6,751 nucleotides of DNA. Source: an uncultured Taibaiella sp. (lineage in GTDB: Bacteria > Bacteroidota > Bacteroidia > Chitinophagales > Chitinophagaceae). Each line of letters begins with the position of its first letter. Positions within the stretch are counted from its first letter, which is position 1. The DNA lies in the NCBI GenBank assembly GCA_946886975.1, contig CAMPJV010000142.1, positions 1 to 6,751 of the forward strand. The letters are read 5' to 3'. A program made the translations under genes and the position numbers. Under the pieces are notes generated by a model. That model searched no databases and was not told the DNA's origin. It saw nothing but the letters and a program-made list of their open reading frames with translations. Of this stretch, positions 1 to 6,751 are shown piece by piece.

Positions 1-881
1 TCCAGGTTCTTTCTAAGTCTTAATACCCACCAGTCATAATTCTGTTCTTTAAGCAGAGTCCAGTTGAAAGTGGGCATACCCCAAAACTGACCGTCCTCGC
101 TGAAGTAATCAGGAGGAACGCCAGCAATCCCTGTCATACTAAAATTCTTATCGAGGCAAAAGATATCGGGATGGGCCCACACGTCTACGGAATCATAGCT
201 TACGTAAAAAGGCATATCGCCAAAGAGCTGAACACCAAGTCCATTTGCATAGTCCCTCAACGATTTCCATTGCTCAAGAAATACATACTGCAGCCACTTT
301 ACCTTTCTGATCTGTTTGACATGTTCAGTCGAGAACTTCTCCAGGGCTTGGTGCTCACTTCGCTTATAATGTTCCTCCCATTGGTGCCAGGGCTTTCCGT
401 TCTGATGTTGCTTCAGCACGAGATAAAGAGCCATATCGTTCAGCCAATATGCCTCCTTTTCACAGAAGAATTCAAAAGCTCTGTTGCTTGAATGATGGCC
501 TGGCCGGGAGAACTCCTCATAAGCGAGATCAAGAAGTTTATCCTTCAGATGCTGTGCCTGCATATAGTCAGCCATATCTGTTGAAGGAAGATGGTACTGC
601 TCCAGTTGTTCCTTCGTCAGCAGACCCTCTTCAGCCAGCAATTCAGGGCTTATCAACAAAGGATTGCCTCCCATGCTGGAGTAGGAACTATAAGGTGAGT
701 GACCAGAGCCCGCCTCAGTGGGATTAAGAGGTAGAATCTGCCAGTACTTTTGCCTGCTCCTGCTTAACGCCCTTGCAAATGCCTTCGCCTGGGGTCCCAT
801 ATCACCGACGCCAAACGATGAGGGAAGGGAGGAGATCGCCAGGAGAATACCGGCGCCTCGATCGTTCTGTGGCTGTTGCAT
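1..881 (-). other. MalQ module of the fusion (from residue 847), GH77 N-terminal half, cut by window edge
   Basis: This is the first 293 residues from M847 of a 4-alpha-glucanotransferase. It starts straight into the barrel (RGAGILLAISSLPS), so it resembles the short Thermus-type amylomaltase and lacks the long N-terminal extension of E. coli MalQ. Conserved blocks in order are SSLPSSFGVGD, YWQILPLNPT, SPYSSYSSMGGNPLL (residues 908-922), GDMPFYVSYDSVDVWAHP (1067-1084) and AGVPPDYFSEDGQFWG (around 1099-1114). The window stops at WWVLRLRKNLE. In the family this is only about ten residues before the RIDHFRG block with the nucleophilic Asp, so none of the three GH77 catalytic acids can be checked here. 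Confidence 0.93.
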
Positions 882-3419
882 TTTTAGTAGCGCCAGCGGG
901 ACTTGTTTAAATACATCTTTGACAAGGATTTCTTTGTCTGCCTTGCCGGTATCGCCTGAAGCCAGATTAGTCCACGCTATCGGAGATTCAGGTCGCAGCA
1001 CTATTCTTGTATTTCTCCACTCCAGGTCGGTGATGTCTCTATCCTGTTCTTTGCACAGCCTGGCAATATGCAGAGACACGGCAATAACATACCAGGTATC
1101 TCTGTGTCGACGTGCAAATGCCAATACATTATCCTGGTAGCGTCCTTCGACTTTCAGGGGTAAGTATTGGCCTGAAGCAAAGAGCTCCGAATGGTCCCTC
1201 CGTTCTGCAAGGAGTTTGCTTGTCAGCCAGAGCTTGATTGTGCCGTCCTTCCTGTTCTTCCATAACTCGATAAGGAAGGTGGTATAATCGGATTGGGGAG
1301 TACCTCCAATACCTTCTAAGATCTGCTCCCGCTCATTGTAATCAACTGCTCTTCGGTTGTCCGGATCGACGAGACTGAAGTCCCACAGCTCCGTGCCCTG
1401 ATAGAGGTCCGGTACGCCGGGACAAGTGAACTTGAGGACAAGCTGAGCGAGGGAATTAACCATGCCAGCATCTGCGATCCTACCCAGGAACTGCTCAAAG
1501 CTTGCAAGGAACGGACGCCCGGGATCAAGGAGTTTCCTGGTGAAGTCTTTCGTGGCGTCCTCATAGGCTTCATTAGGCGAAGTCCAGTTTGAGTGGATCT
1601 TTGCTTCTCTCAACGCCTTTTGGAGGAATTCTTCAAAGCGCGGAACAAAGCCTTTCCGTTCATCTTCCTCAAAAGGGTAGGCACCTATGAGTGACTGATA
1701 GATGAGGTATTCGTCATTAGCATCAGGCATTCCCTTCGTCTTGACCTTGGCATTCATTGTCTGCCATTCGTTAACCGCATTAAACCATTCATCGTCCAGA
1801 TCCGTCAGGACGTTTAGTCTTGCCCTTACATCCTCTCCCCGCTTCGTGTCGTGGGTAGATGTTCCATTTAAAGAAAGGGGCCAGTGCTGCTGACGATCTA
1901 TCATGAGCTGATGGAAGTGCTCGACGGTGAATCCAAAAGCCTCAGGTGAGTCGCCGACATCATTGTGACCTATGAAGCGGTTGTAGGTATACATGAGGGT
2001 GTCTTCCACACCTTTAGCCATGAGTGGCCCACTGAATTGCATGCAGCGCTTGTAGAAGTGAGCGATGTTCCTGTTGCGCTCATCGTGGCTGGTGAGAGGA
2101 TCAACAAGTAGGGCTTCCTCCAGAAGAACCAATGCTGCAGCCAGGTCTGGTCTCCGCGCAACAATATCGGTAAAGATTGACTTCAATGCCTTTACCTCTT
2201 CGGCGCCCAGCGGAAACGTAGTTCCATAATAACGGTATACCGGGCACTCGACCAGGAACTCACCAATAGCTTGCTTTATTGTCTCCTTCGGAATGGCAGA
2301 AGTATCCTCAAGCTTCAGACTATTAAACAACTGGTATAAGTTCTCCAGTTCGCCCGCCATGTGGTTGTATAGGATGTAAGCCTTCTTTTGCCTTTGCTGC
2401 CTTTCAATAGGGTCGGAGTTATTCACCAGGGTCTTATAGAAGCCAGTAAACTTATTTTCAGCCTTCCTGTTGGTGAACAAGTTGTTTACCATTGCGAGGA
2501 AGTCATAACCTGTATTGCCCTCAACAGGCCATTCCTTTGGAAGCTTTTCTCCGGGCTGAAGTATCTTCTCGACAACTATGTAGGTTTCTTCACCTGCAGC
2601 CTCTCTGAGCCTGTCCAGGTATTCTGTAGGATCATACAGACCGTCAATATGGTCTACCCTCAGGCCGCTGAACACACCGTCCGAGACAAGTGACCGGATC
2701 AGCCGGTGGTACTCGCTGAATACTTTTTCGTCCTGAATGTTGACGCAGATAAGGCCGTTGATGGTGAAGAACCTCCTGTAGTTTATCTGCCGGTCGGTTT
2801 CCTGCCAGTGACATAACCGGTAATGCTGTTCATTAGCTATACTGAGCAAGACCTCAGGGTCCTGGTTTGCTTGTTCTATTCTGTCGGTTAGTTTTCGGAG
2901 GGACTGTTCATTCAAAGGGTACATGCTGTCGTAATATTGGAACACAACTTTCCCTTTGTGAAGTGCGAGTTTTAGTTCTCCTTTCTTTATGGCATCCTCC
3001 AGACCTGCGCCGAGGAACGGCACCATAATCTTTCCTTCGTATACATCACTATCCCAGTCAATGTCGAAGAACAGTCCATACTTAGAATCCCTGCCCTTCT
3101 CCAGGACATCCATCAGCCATTTATTGTCGGGGTGAAAGGCCATGTGGTTGGGGACTATATCCTGCAGCCAGCTGATGCCGGCTGTCTTTAGTCTTTGGCT
3201 GATTATCCTTAGTTGCTCTTCAGTACCTATTTCAGGATTGATGGTATTCGGGTCAAGGCCATCGTAGCCGTGCGTGCTGCCCGGGGTAGCGGTGAATATT
3301 GGCGACGCGTATATAGTCTTTATGCCGAGCTTCTGTAAATAAGGGATGATCCTCTCAAGATCATGGAAGGTGAAGTCCTTGTGGAACTGTATGCGATAGG
3401 TGGCTACGGGATCAAACAT
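1..3419 (-). CDS. treY-malQ: Fused malto-oligosyltrehalose synthase (TreY) + 4-alpha-glucanotransferase (MalQ); 3' end beyond window
   Basis: The frame is open from the ATG at 3417-3419 to the left edge, 1139 full codons without a stop, and continues outside. Residues 1-845 are a complete TreY (GH13, EC 5.4.99.15), which isomerises the reducing-end alpha-1,4 bond of malto-oligosaccharides to a trehalose-type alpha,alpha-1,1 bond. From about residue 847 the frame is MalQ (GH77, EC 2.4.1.25), which moves alpha-1,4-glucan segments between chains. TreY evidence: N-terminal VATYRIQF, the conserved NHMAF loop (N91, H92), nucleophile D256 in GLRVDHIDG, acid/base E284 in VVEKIL, third catalytic Asp D524 in THDTKRGED, and PGVPDLYQG from P667. 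MalQ evidence: RGAGILL from R854, SPYSSY from S908, GNPLL, VDVWAHP around W1081, and AGVPPDYF around D1104. No signal peptide is seen, so it is probably cytoplasmic. The start is supported by the TreY N-terminus and by coupling to treZ. A normal MalQ of about 500 residues would give a protein near 1350 residues. The domain calls are firm; activity of the MalQ half cannot be judged because its catalytic residues lie outside. Confidence 0.95.
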   Translation of the reverse strand, partial: MFDPVATYRIQFHKDFTFHDLERIIPYLQKLGIKTIYASPIFTATPGSTHGYDGLDPNTINPEIGTEEQLRIISQRLKTAGISWLQDIVPNHMAFHPDNKWLMDVLEKGRDSKYGLFFDIDWDSDVYEGKIMVPFLGAGLEDAIKKGELKLALHKGKVVFQYYDSMYPLNEQSLRKLTDRIEQANQDPEVLLSIANEQHYRLCHWQETDRQINYRRFFTINGLICVNIQDEKVFSEYHRLIRSLVSDGVFSGLRVDHIDGLYDPTEYLDRLREAAGEETYIVVEKILQPGEKLPKEWPVEGNTGYDFLAMVNNLFTNRKAENKFTGFYKTLVNNSDPIERQQRQKKAYILYNHMAGELENLYQLFNSLKLEDTSAIPKETIKQAIGEFLVECPVYRYYGTTFPLGAEEVKALKSIFTDIVARRPDLAAALVLLEEALLVDPLTSHDERNRNIAHFYKRCMQFSGPLMAKGVEDTLMYTYNRFIGHNDVGDSPEAFGFTVEHFHQLMIDRQQHWPLSLNGTSTHDTKRGEDVRARLNVLTDLDDEWFNAVNEWQTMNAKVKTKGMPDANDEYLIYQSLIGAYPFEEDERKGFVPRFEEFLQKALREAKIHSNWTSPNEAYEDATKDFTRKLLDPGRPFLASFEQFLGRIADAGMVNSLAQLVLKFTCPGVPDLYQGTELWDFSLVDPDNRRAVDYNEREQILEGIGGTPQSDYTTFLIELWKNRKDGTIKLWLTSKLLAERRDHSELFASGQYLPLKVEGRYQDNVLAFARRHRDTWYVIAVSLHIARLCKEQDRDITDLEWRNTRIVLRPESPIAWTNLASGDTGKADKEILVKDVFKQVPLALLKMQQPQNDRGAGILLAISSLPSSFGVGDMGPQAKAFARALSRSRQKYWQILPLNPTEAGSGHSPYSSYSSMGGNPLLISPELLAEEGLLTKEQLEQYHLPSTDMADYMQAQHLKDKLLDLAYEEFSRPGHHSSNRAFEFFCEKEAYWLNDMALYLVLKQHQNGKPWHQWEEHYKRSEHQALEKFSTEHVKQIRKVKWLQYVFLEQWKSLRDYANGLGVQLFGDMPFYVSYDSVDVWAHPDIFCLDKNFSMTGIAGVPPDYFSEDGQFWGMPTFNWTLLKEQNYDWWVLRLRKNL
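861..884 (-). other. TreY/MalQ fusion junction (linker residues 846-853)
   Basis: Eight residues, KMQQPQND, separate the typical TreY C-terminus (PLALL, ending at L845) from the typical MalQ start (R854 of RGAGILL). The frame at several fixed points on both sides (D87, D256, E284, D524 and P667 in TreY; R854, Y910, W1081 and D1104 in MalQ) falls on the same phase, so the join is in frame as sequenced. The second linker residue is a Met (ATG at 879-881), which could be a relic of a once separate malQ start. No Shine-Dalgarno-like sequence precedes it, so internal initiation is not suggested by sequence. Confidence 0.85.
882..3419 (-). other. TreY module of the fusion (residues 1-846), GH13 malto-oligosyltrehalose synthase
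   Basis: This part alone would be a complete TreY. It carries all the conserved blocks from the (beta/alpha)8 barrel start to the C-terminal hydrophobic PLALL that resembles the usual TreY end (FPVALL-like). The three catalytic positions by family analogy are D256, E284 and D524. Other TreY signatures are QINYRRFF before the nucleophile block, GNTGYDFL after the acid/base, and MAKGVEDT before the third Asp. At about 845 residues it is somewhat longer than the 700-780 I remember for characterised TreY proteins. The E284-D524 interval (240 residues) seems to hold some of the extra length. Confidence 0.93.
3412..3419 (-). other. 8-nt overlap of treZ stop and treY-malQ start
   Basis: On the coding strand the sequence is ATGTTTGA. 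The ATG opens treY-malQ and the final TGA closes treZ in another frame. The bases upstream contain no purine-rich Shine-Dalgarno motif, so translation of treY-malQ probably depends on coupling to treZ or on an SD-independent mode. Coupling would favour comparable amounts of the two partner enzymes. Confidence 0.85.
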
Positions 3420-5250
3420 AGCGGTTGGTGTAGATGATGATAGATTCGGGCTGTAATGTAATATTCGTATTGTCTTGTGCGATGCCATTTGCTGCTCCAG
3501 GACCTTTCCACTTTACATCCGCGGAGTCCAGCGCCTTCTCCCAATGCTGTTGGAGCGGAGGCATCAGCGCAGACCTGACTTCCTTTGAAAAGTTCATGAA
3601 GCAGAGGGCATGCTGGTCTTCATGCCATCTATGCAGCATCAGGAGCTGCTGTTTCTCGTCCAGCTTTACATCCAGGGCTTTCCTGTTGAGCTCACTGAGC
3701 GCTGAAAGCTTCTTCCGCAAGGCTATGAGCTCTTTATAGTAGAGGAACATAGTCTTGTGCAACTCTTCCTCCAGAAGCCCCCACTGGAGCTTAGAGCCTT
3801 CAAAGGTATTTTCCGACTGCGGGTCAGGGGCTTCTCCATCCAGGTGGAAGGCCATGAATTCTGCCTTTCTGCCTGTCCGCACCGCCTCAACGAGCTGGGC
3901 ATCTGTATGGCTGATAAAGTATTGAAAGGGATTAAGCTCACTGTATTCCTCACCCATAAACAAGAGCGGGAGGTAAGGGCTCACCATAACTGCTCCTGCC
4001 ATGAGCTTTCTCATCTCGAAGCTTACCAGCTGACATGTCCGTTCACCAAGCATGCGATTGCCGACCTGGTCATGATTCTGGCTGAATACCACGAGCTGTT
4101 CGCCGGGATTAGCGTCCGCCTTTACGCCGAAGGTCTTCTCCCTATGGGGAGAATACTGACCGTCGTACACGTATGCGTCTTTGTATGCTTTTGCAAGATG
4201 CTGCAGGCCATCAAAGTCTGCATAGTAGCCTGTCCTTTCCTGCCCAACAGTGACGCGGAGCGCATGGTGGAACTCATCTATCCACTGAGCGTCCATGCCG
4301 TAGCCATGTTCTTCCAGCGGATTGATAAAGCGGGTGTCATTAAGATCGCACTCAACGATGAGGTAATGGCTTCTACCTGTTAGCTCCATCAGCTCATTTA
4401 CTTTTTCCTTTATCTCTCTAAGAATATGGTTCGGACTGAAGTCTTTTATGGCATGCACTGCATCTAATCGCAGTGCGTCTACGTGGAAGTCGCGGAACCA
4501 CATTAAAGCGTTCTCTGTGAAATAGCGTCTTACTCCATCGCAGCCTGCATCGTCAAAGTTGATTGCTGTTCCCCAGGGGGTATGGTACCTGGAAGTGAAG
4601 TAGTGTCCGAAATCATCCAGATAATTTCCTTCTGGGCCCAAATGGTTGTAGACCACATCGAGGACTACCGCCAGACCCTTTTCATGACACTTATCTACCA
4701 GCCTTTGGAGACCCTGAGCACCGCCGTAGCTGTGCTGCACCGCGAAGGGGAACACACCATCGTAGCCCCAGTTGCGCTCGCCGGGGAACTGCGAAACCGG
4801 CATTATCTCTATGGCGGTAATGCCCAGTTCTTTCAGGTAATCCAGCTTCTGCTCTATAGCGGCGAATGTTCCTTCTTCGGTAAATGTTCCCGTGTGCAAT
4901 TCATAAAGGATGTAATTCTTCAGGGGAATGTTCTGCCAGCCTACATCCGTCCAACTGTATGCATTGAGGTCTACTGCCTGAGAGTGACCATGTACTCCTT
5001 CGGGCTGAGAGAGGGAGGCGGGATCAGGACGCTCCTTGTCACCATCAAGAACCATTTTATACAGATCGCCAGGCTTTAGCTCTTTTGTCCTGAGCATCCA
5101 GTAGCCGAGGTCATTCCTGCTTAGCGGCAGCTTCCTCTTATCTTTTATCGCAATGTGCAGGTTGCTCGTCTTTGGCGCCCATATGCATACTTCTGCTTCT
5201 CCTTCCCTGCTAAAGTTTACTCCTAAGGTTCGTCTGGTTATATCCGTCAT
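3412..5250 (-). CDS. treZ: Malto-oligosyltrehalose trehalohydrolase (TreZ)
   Basis: This 612-residue cytoplasmic GH13 enzyme (EC 3.2.1.141) hydrolyses the alpha-1,4 bond next to the terminal trehalose unit made by TreY, releasing trehalose. The N-terminal ~100 residues form the usual beta-sandwich domain (VCIWAPKTSNLHI, typical of TreZ and branching enzymes). The barrel begins near YELHTGTFT at residue 116. Family blocks are IMPVSQFPGERNWGYDG (149-165) and DVVYNHLGPEGNYL (198-211), followed by nucleophile D263 in LRLDAVHAI, acid/base E300 in IVECDLND, and third Asp D394 in NHDQVGNR. A C-terminal beta domain runs from about residue 530. The length matches the family (about 560-620). The ATG at 5248-5250 is chosen because it starts 4 nt after the glgX stop and the N-terminus aligns with known TreZ starts. 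A cysteine (C301) follows the acid/base where I remember Ser or Asn being common; no effect is claimed. Confidence 0.97.
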   Translation of the reverse strand: MTDITRRTLGVNFSREGEAEVCIWAPKTSNLHIAIKDKRKLPLSRNDLGYWMLRTKELKPGDLYKMVLDGDKERPDPASLSQPEGVHGHSQAVDLNAYSWTDVGWQNIPLKNYILYELHTGTFTEEGTFAAIEQKLDYLKELGITAIEIMPVSQFPGERNWGYDGVFPFAVQHSYGGAQGLQRLVDKCHEKGLAVVLDVVYNHLGPEGNYLDDFGHYFTSRYHTPWGTAINFDDAGCDGVRRYFTENALMWFRDFHVDALRLDAVHAIKDFSPNHILREIKEKVNELMELTGRSHYLIVECDLNDTRFINPLEEHGYGMDAQWIDEFHHALRVTVGQERTGYYADFDGLQHLAKAYKDAYVYDGQYSPHREKTFGVKADANPGEQLVVFSQNHDQVGNRMLGERTCQLVSFEMRKLMAGAVMVSPYLPLLFMGEEYSELNPFQYFISHTDAQLVEAVRTGRKAEFMAFHLDGEAPDPQSENTFEGSKLQWGLLEEELHKTMFLYYKELIALRKKLSALSELNRKALDVKLDEKQQLLMLHRWHEDQHALCFMNFSKEVRSALMPPLQQHWEKALDSADVKWKGPGAANGIAQDNTNITLQPESIIIYTNRYV

Positions 5251-5254
5251 GCTC
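5251..5254 (-). other. 4-nt glgX-treZ spacer
   Basis: The coding-strand reading is TAA-GAGC-ATG: the glgX stop, four bases, then the treZ start. There is no room for a promoter. The nearby purines (AAGAG overlapping the stop) are too close to the ATG to be a good ribosome binding site. The genes are therefore very likely cotranscribed, with treZ translated by re-initiation or SD-independent starts. Confidence 0.8.
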
Positions 5255-6751
5255 TTACTGTTTCGTCGTGAGTGGCGACTTGAGTAGCACCACCGATCTG
5301 CTCCTCACGCTTATTGTCTCACCTGGCTTAAAACTATCACCATCTCCGATATCGTAGCTACTCGTGTCCAGTACGCGTACCCACTGCTCCCCGTACTTCT
5401 TGTCCGGCAGCTTGTAGTTGATGGAGCCGTAGTGGGCGTTGAATATGACGTAGAAGCTGTCGTCCACAAGCCGGTGACCCTGCTCATCCAAAGTATGGAT
5501 GCCCTGCCCGTTCAGGAATACTGCAAGGGACTTTGCAAAACCATTGTTCCAGTTCTCTTCGGACATATCACTTCCATCCGGGAGAAACCAGGCTATGTCC
5601 TCTACACCTATACCATGGATGCGCTGGCCCTGGAACCACCTGCGGCGGCAGAACACATGATGTGACTTCCGCAGCTGGATGAGCTTTCTTGTAAACTCAA
5701 GAAGTTCCTGATCAGCATTAACCCAGTCGATCCATGATATTTCATTATCCTGACAATAGGCGTTGTTGTTACCTTTCTGGGTGCGGCTTATTTCGTCTCC
5801 CGCAAGCAGCATCGGTACACCCTGGCTTAGCATGAGTGTCGTAAGGATGTTGCGCTTCTGCTTTTGTCTCAGCTTCGTTACGAGCTCATCGTCCGTAGGG
5901 CCTTCTATACTGCAGTTCCAGCTACGGTTGTGGCTCTCGCCGTCGTTGTTGTCTTCACCGTTCTCCGTGTTGTGCTTCTCGTTGTACGAGACGAGATCGT
6001 GGAGGGTGAAGCCATCGTGGGCGGTAACGAAGTTGATGCTGGCAGAGGGAGTGCGGTAGTCGCCCTTGTAGAGATCTGAGCTACCAGTAAAGCGCAGGGC
6101 AAACTCGCCGAGCATACTGTCCGCGCCGCGCCAGTAGTCCCTTATGGTGTCCCTGTACTTTCCATTCCATTCGCTCCAGCCCTGGGGGAAGTTGCCCACC
6201 TGGTATCCACCTTCGCCGATGTCCCACGGTTCCGCTATCAATTTTACCTGGCTGATAACCGGGTCCTGATAGATGATATCGAAGAAAGAACCGAGTCGGT
6301 CTACCTCATGGAGTTCCCTGGCTAGTGTGGCAGCGAGATCGAAACGGAAGCCGTCTACGTGCATCTCGAGTATCCAGTAGCGCAGGCTATCCATGATTAT
6401 CCGGAGGACGTTTGGCATCATGGCGTTGAGCGTGTTGCCGGTGCCGGTATAGTCCATGTAGTAGCGGCGATCTTCGGTGAGCCGGTAGTAGATGCTGTTG
6501 TCTATTCCGCGGAAGCTGACTGTGGGACCGTTCTGATTGCCTTCCCCGGTGTGGTTATATACTACATCGAGTATCACTTCTATTCCTGCCTTGTGCAGCT
6601 CTTTCACCATCTTCTTGAATTCGACTACCTGCTCGCCTAAGATGCCACTGCTGGAGTATCTGATGTCGGGAGCGAAGAAGCCAATGGTGTTGTAGCCCCA
6701 GTAGTTCGTGAGGCCTTTGTCTACGAGGTAGCGATCTGTTATGAAGTGGTG
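5255..6751 (-). CDS. glgX: Glycogen debranching enzyme, GlgX/TreX type (isoamylase family), 5' end beyond window
   Basis: The visible part is 498 residues (about 700 expected), in frame to the right edge. It begins HHFITDRYLVDKGLTNYWGY, a block characteristic of GlgX/TreX, so the ATG at 6608-6610 is internal and not the start. This GH13_11 enzyme hydrolyses alpha-1,6 branch points of glycogen or limit dextrins, giving linear chains. Counting from the first visible residue: DVVYNH is at 62-67, nucleophile D138 in GFRFDLAATL, acid/base E174 in LIAEPWD, and third Asp D246 in TAHDGFTLHD. The 36 and 72 residue spacings match what I recall for GlgX. The acidic, Asn-rich stretch TENGEDNNDGESHNRSWNC and GDEISRTQKGNNNAYCQDN are also family signatures. 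The missing N-terminus should contain the CBM48-like domain. Next to treZ and treY it would be called treX in archaeal-style naming; the role of feeding linear chains to TreY is inferred from context. Confidence 0.96.
   Translation of the reverse strand, partial: HHFITDRYLVDKGLTNYWGYNTIGFFAPDIRYSSSGILGEQVVEFKKMVKELHKAGIEVILDVVYNHTGEGNQNGPTVSFRGIDNSIYYRLTEDRRYYMDYTGTGNTLNAMMPNVLRIIMDSLRYWILEMHVDGFRFDLAATLARELHEVDRLGSFFDIIYQDPVISQVKLIAEPWDIGEGGYQVGNFPQGWSEWNGKYRDTIRDYWRGADSMLGEFALRFTGSSDLYKGDYRTPSASINFVTAHDGFTLHDLVSYNEKHNTENGEDNNDGESHNRSWNCSIEGPTDDELVTKLRQKQKRNILTTLMLSQGVPMLLAGDEISRTQKGNNNAYCQDNEISWIDWVNADQELLEFTRKLIQLRKSHHVFCRRRWFQGQRIHGIGVEDIAWFLPDGSDMSEENWNNGFAKSLAVFLNGQGIHTLDEQGHRLVDDSFYVIFNAHYGSINYKLPDKKYGEQWVRVLDTSSYDIGDGDSFKPGETISVRSRSVVLLKSPLTTKQ

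Noticed and set aside
171..1140. Three consecutive plus-strand open frames that might look like a small operon
   Set aside because: They are opposite the MalQ module and fusion junction, whose minus-strand translation is clearly conserved. The plus-strand translations are low-complexity or Cys/Leu-rich shadows.
1316..2164. Two short minus-strand open frames (1316-1573 and 1970-2164) suggesting a broken or frameshifted treY
   Set aside because: Both are in a different phase from the continuous treY frame, which is open and conserved throughout. There is no frameshift.
3757..4383. A 208-codon plus-strand open frame opposite treZ
   Set aside because: It lies wholly antisense to the strongly conserved treZ barrel. 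Its translation resembles no family I recognise and it has no start-site context. It is a shadow of treZ codon usage.
4582..5079. A 165-codon plus-strand open frame opposite the treZ 5' half
   Set aside because: It is antisense to conserved TreZ blocks, with no recognisable domain or neighbouring plus-strand genes.
5890..5960. A GTTGTTG-rich stretch that might be a repeat
   Set aside because: It is the reverse complement of codons for the Asn/Asp-rich loop normally found in GlgX. It is not a repeat array.
5255..6610. Treating the ATG at 6610 as the true start of a 451-residue debranching enzyme
   Set aside because: The frame stays open for 47 more codons to the window edge and encodes conserved GlgX sequence (LTNYWGYNTIGFFAPD). 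The gene therefore starts outside and this Met is internal.

Overview
The window is fully coding. All three genes lie on the minus strand, so transcription runs from right (6751) to left (1). It is part of a tightly packed operon that turns alpha-1,4-glucan (glycogen or malto-oligosaccharides) into trehalose. In transcription order it holds: (1) the C-terminal ~498 residues of a GlgX/TreX-type glycogen debranching enzyme, cut by the right edge; (2) a complete treZ, malto-oligosyltrehalose trehalohydrolase, 612 aa; (3) a very long frame, open from an ATG at 3419 to the left edge with no stop. This third frame encodes a complete treY (malto-oligosyltrehalose synthase, residues 1 to about 845) continuing in frame, with a linker of only about 8 residues, into the N-terminal ~286 residues of a GH77 4-alpha-glucanotransferase (MalQ, amylomaltase). 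The third gene is the largest object in the window and its main point of interest.

Spacing is minimal: 4 nt between glgX and treZ, an 8-nt overlap between treZ and treY-malQ. No promoter, terminator, RNA gene, repeat array, insertion sequence or CRISPR was seen, and no stretch lacks a gene. The promoter must lie right of the window and the operon's end left of it.

How the proteins should work together (family knowledge plus inference): the debranching enzyme releases linear chains from glycogen; TreY converts the reducing-end alpha-1,4 bond to alpha,alpha-1,1; TreZ cuts off trehalose, leaving a chain two glucoses shorter. Short leftovers are poor TreY substrates. A fused 4-alpha-glucanotransferase could disproportionate them into longer chains that re-enter the cycle, so more of the glucan ends up as trehalose.

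Organism: a bacterium with moderate base composition (close to half G+C by eye). The start codons of treZ and treY-malQ have no convincing Shine-Dalgarno sequence. That and the overall protein character fit Bacteroidota (for example Chitinophagaceae or Sphingobacteriaceae), but this is a weak inference. The region looks like ordinary chromosomal metabolism, not a mobile or defence island.
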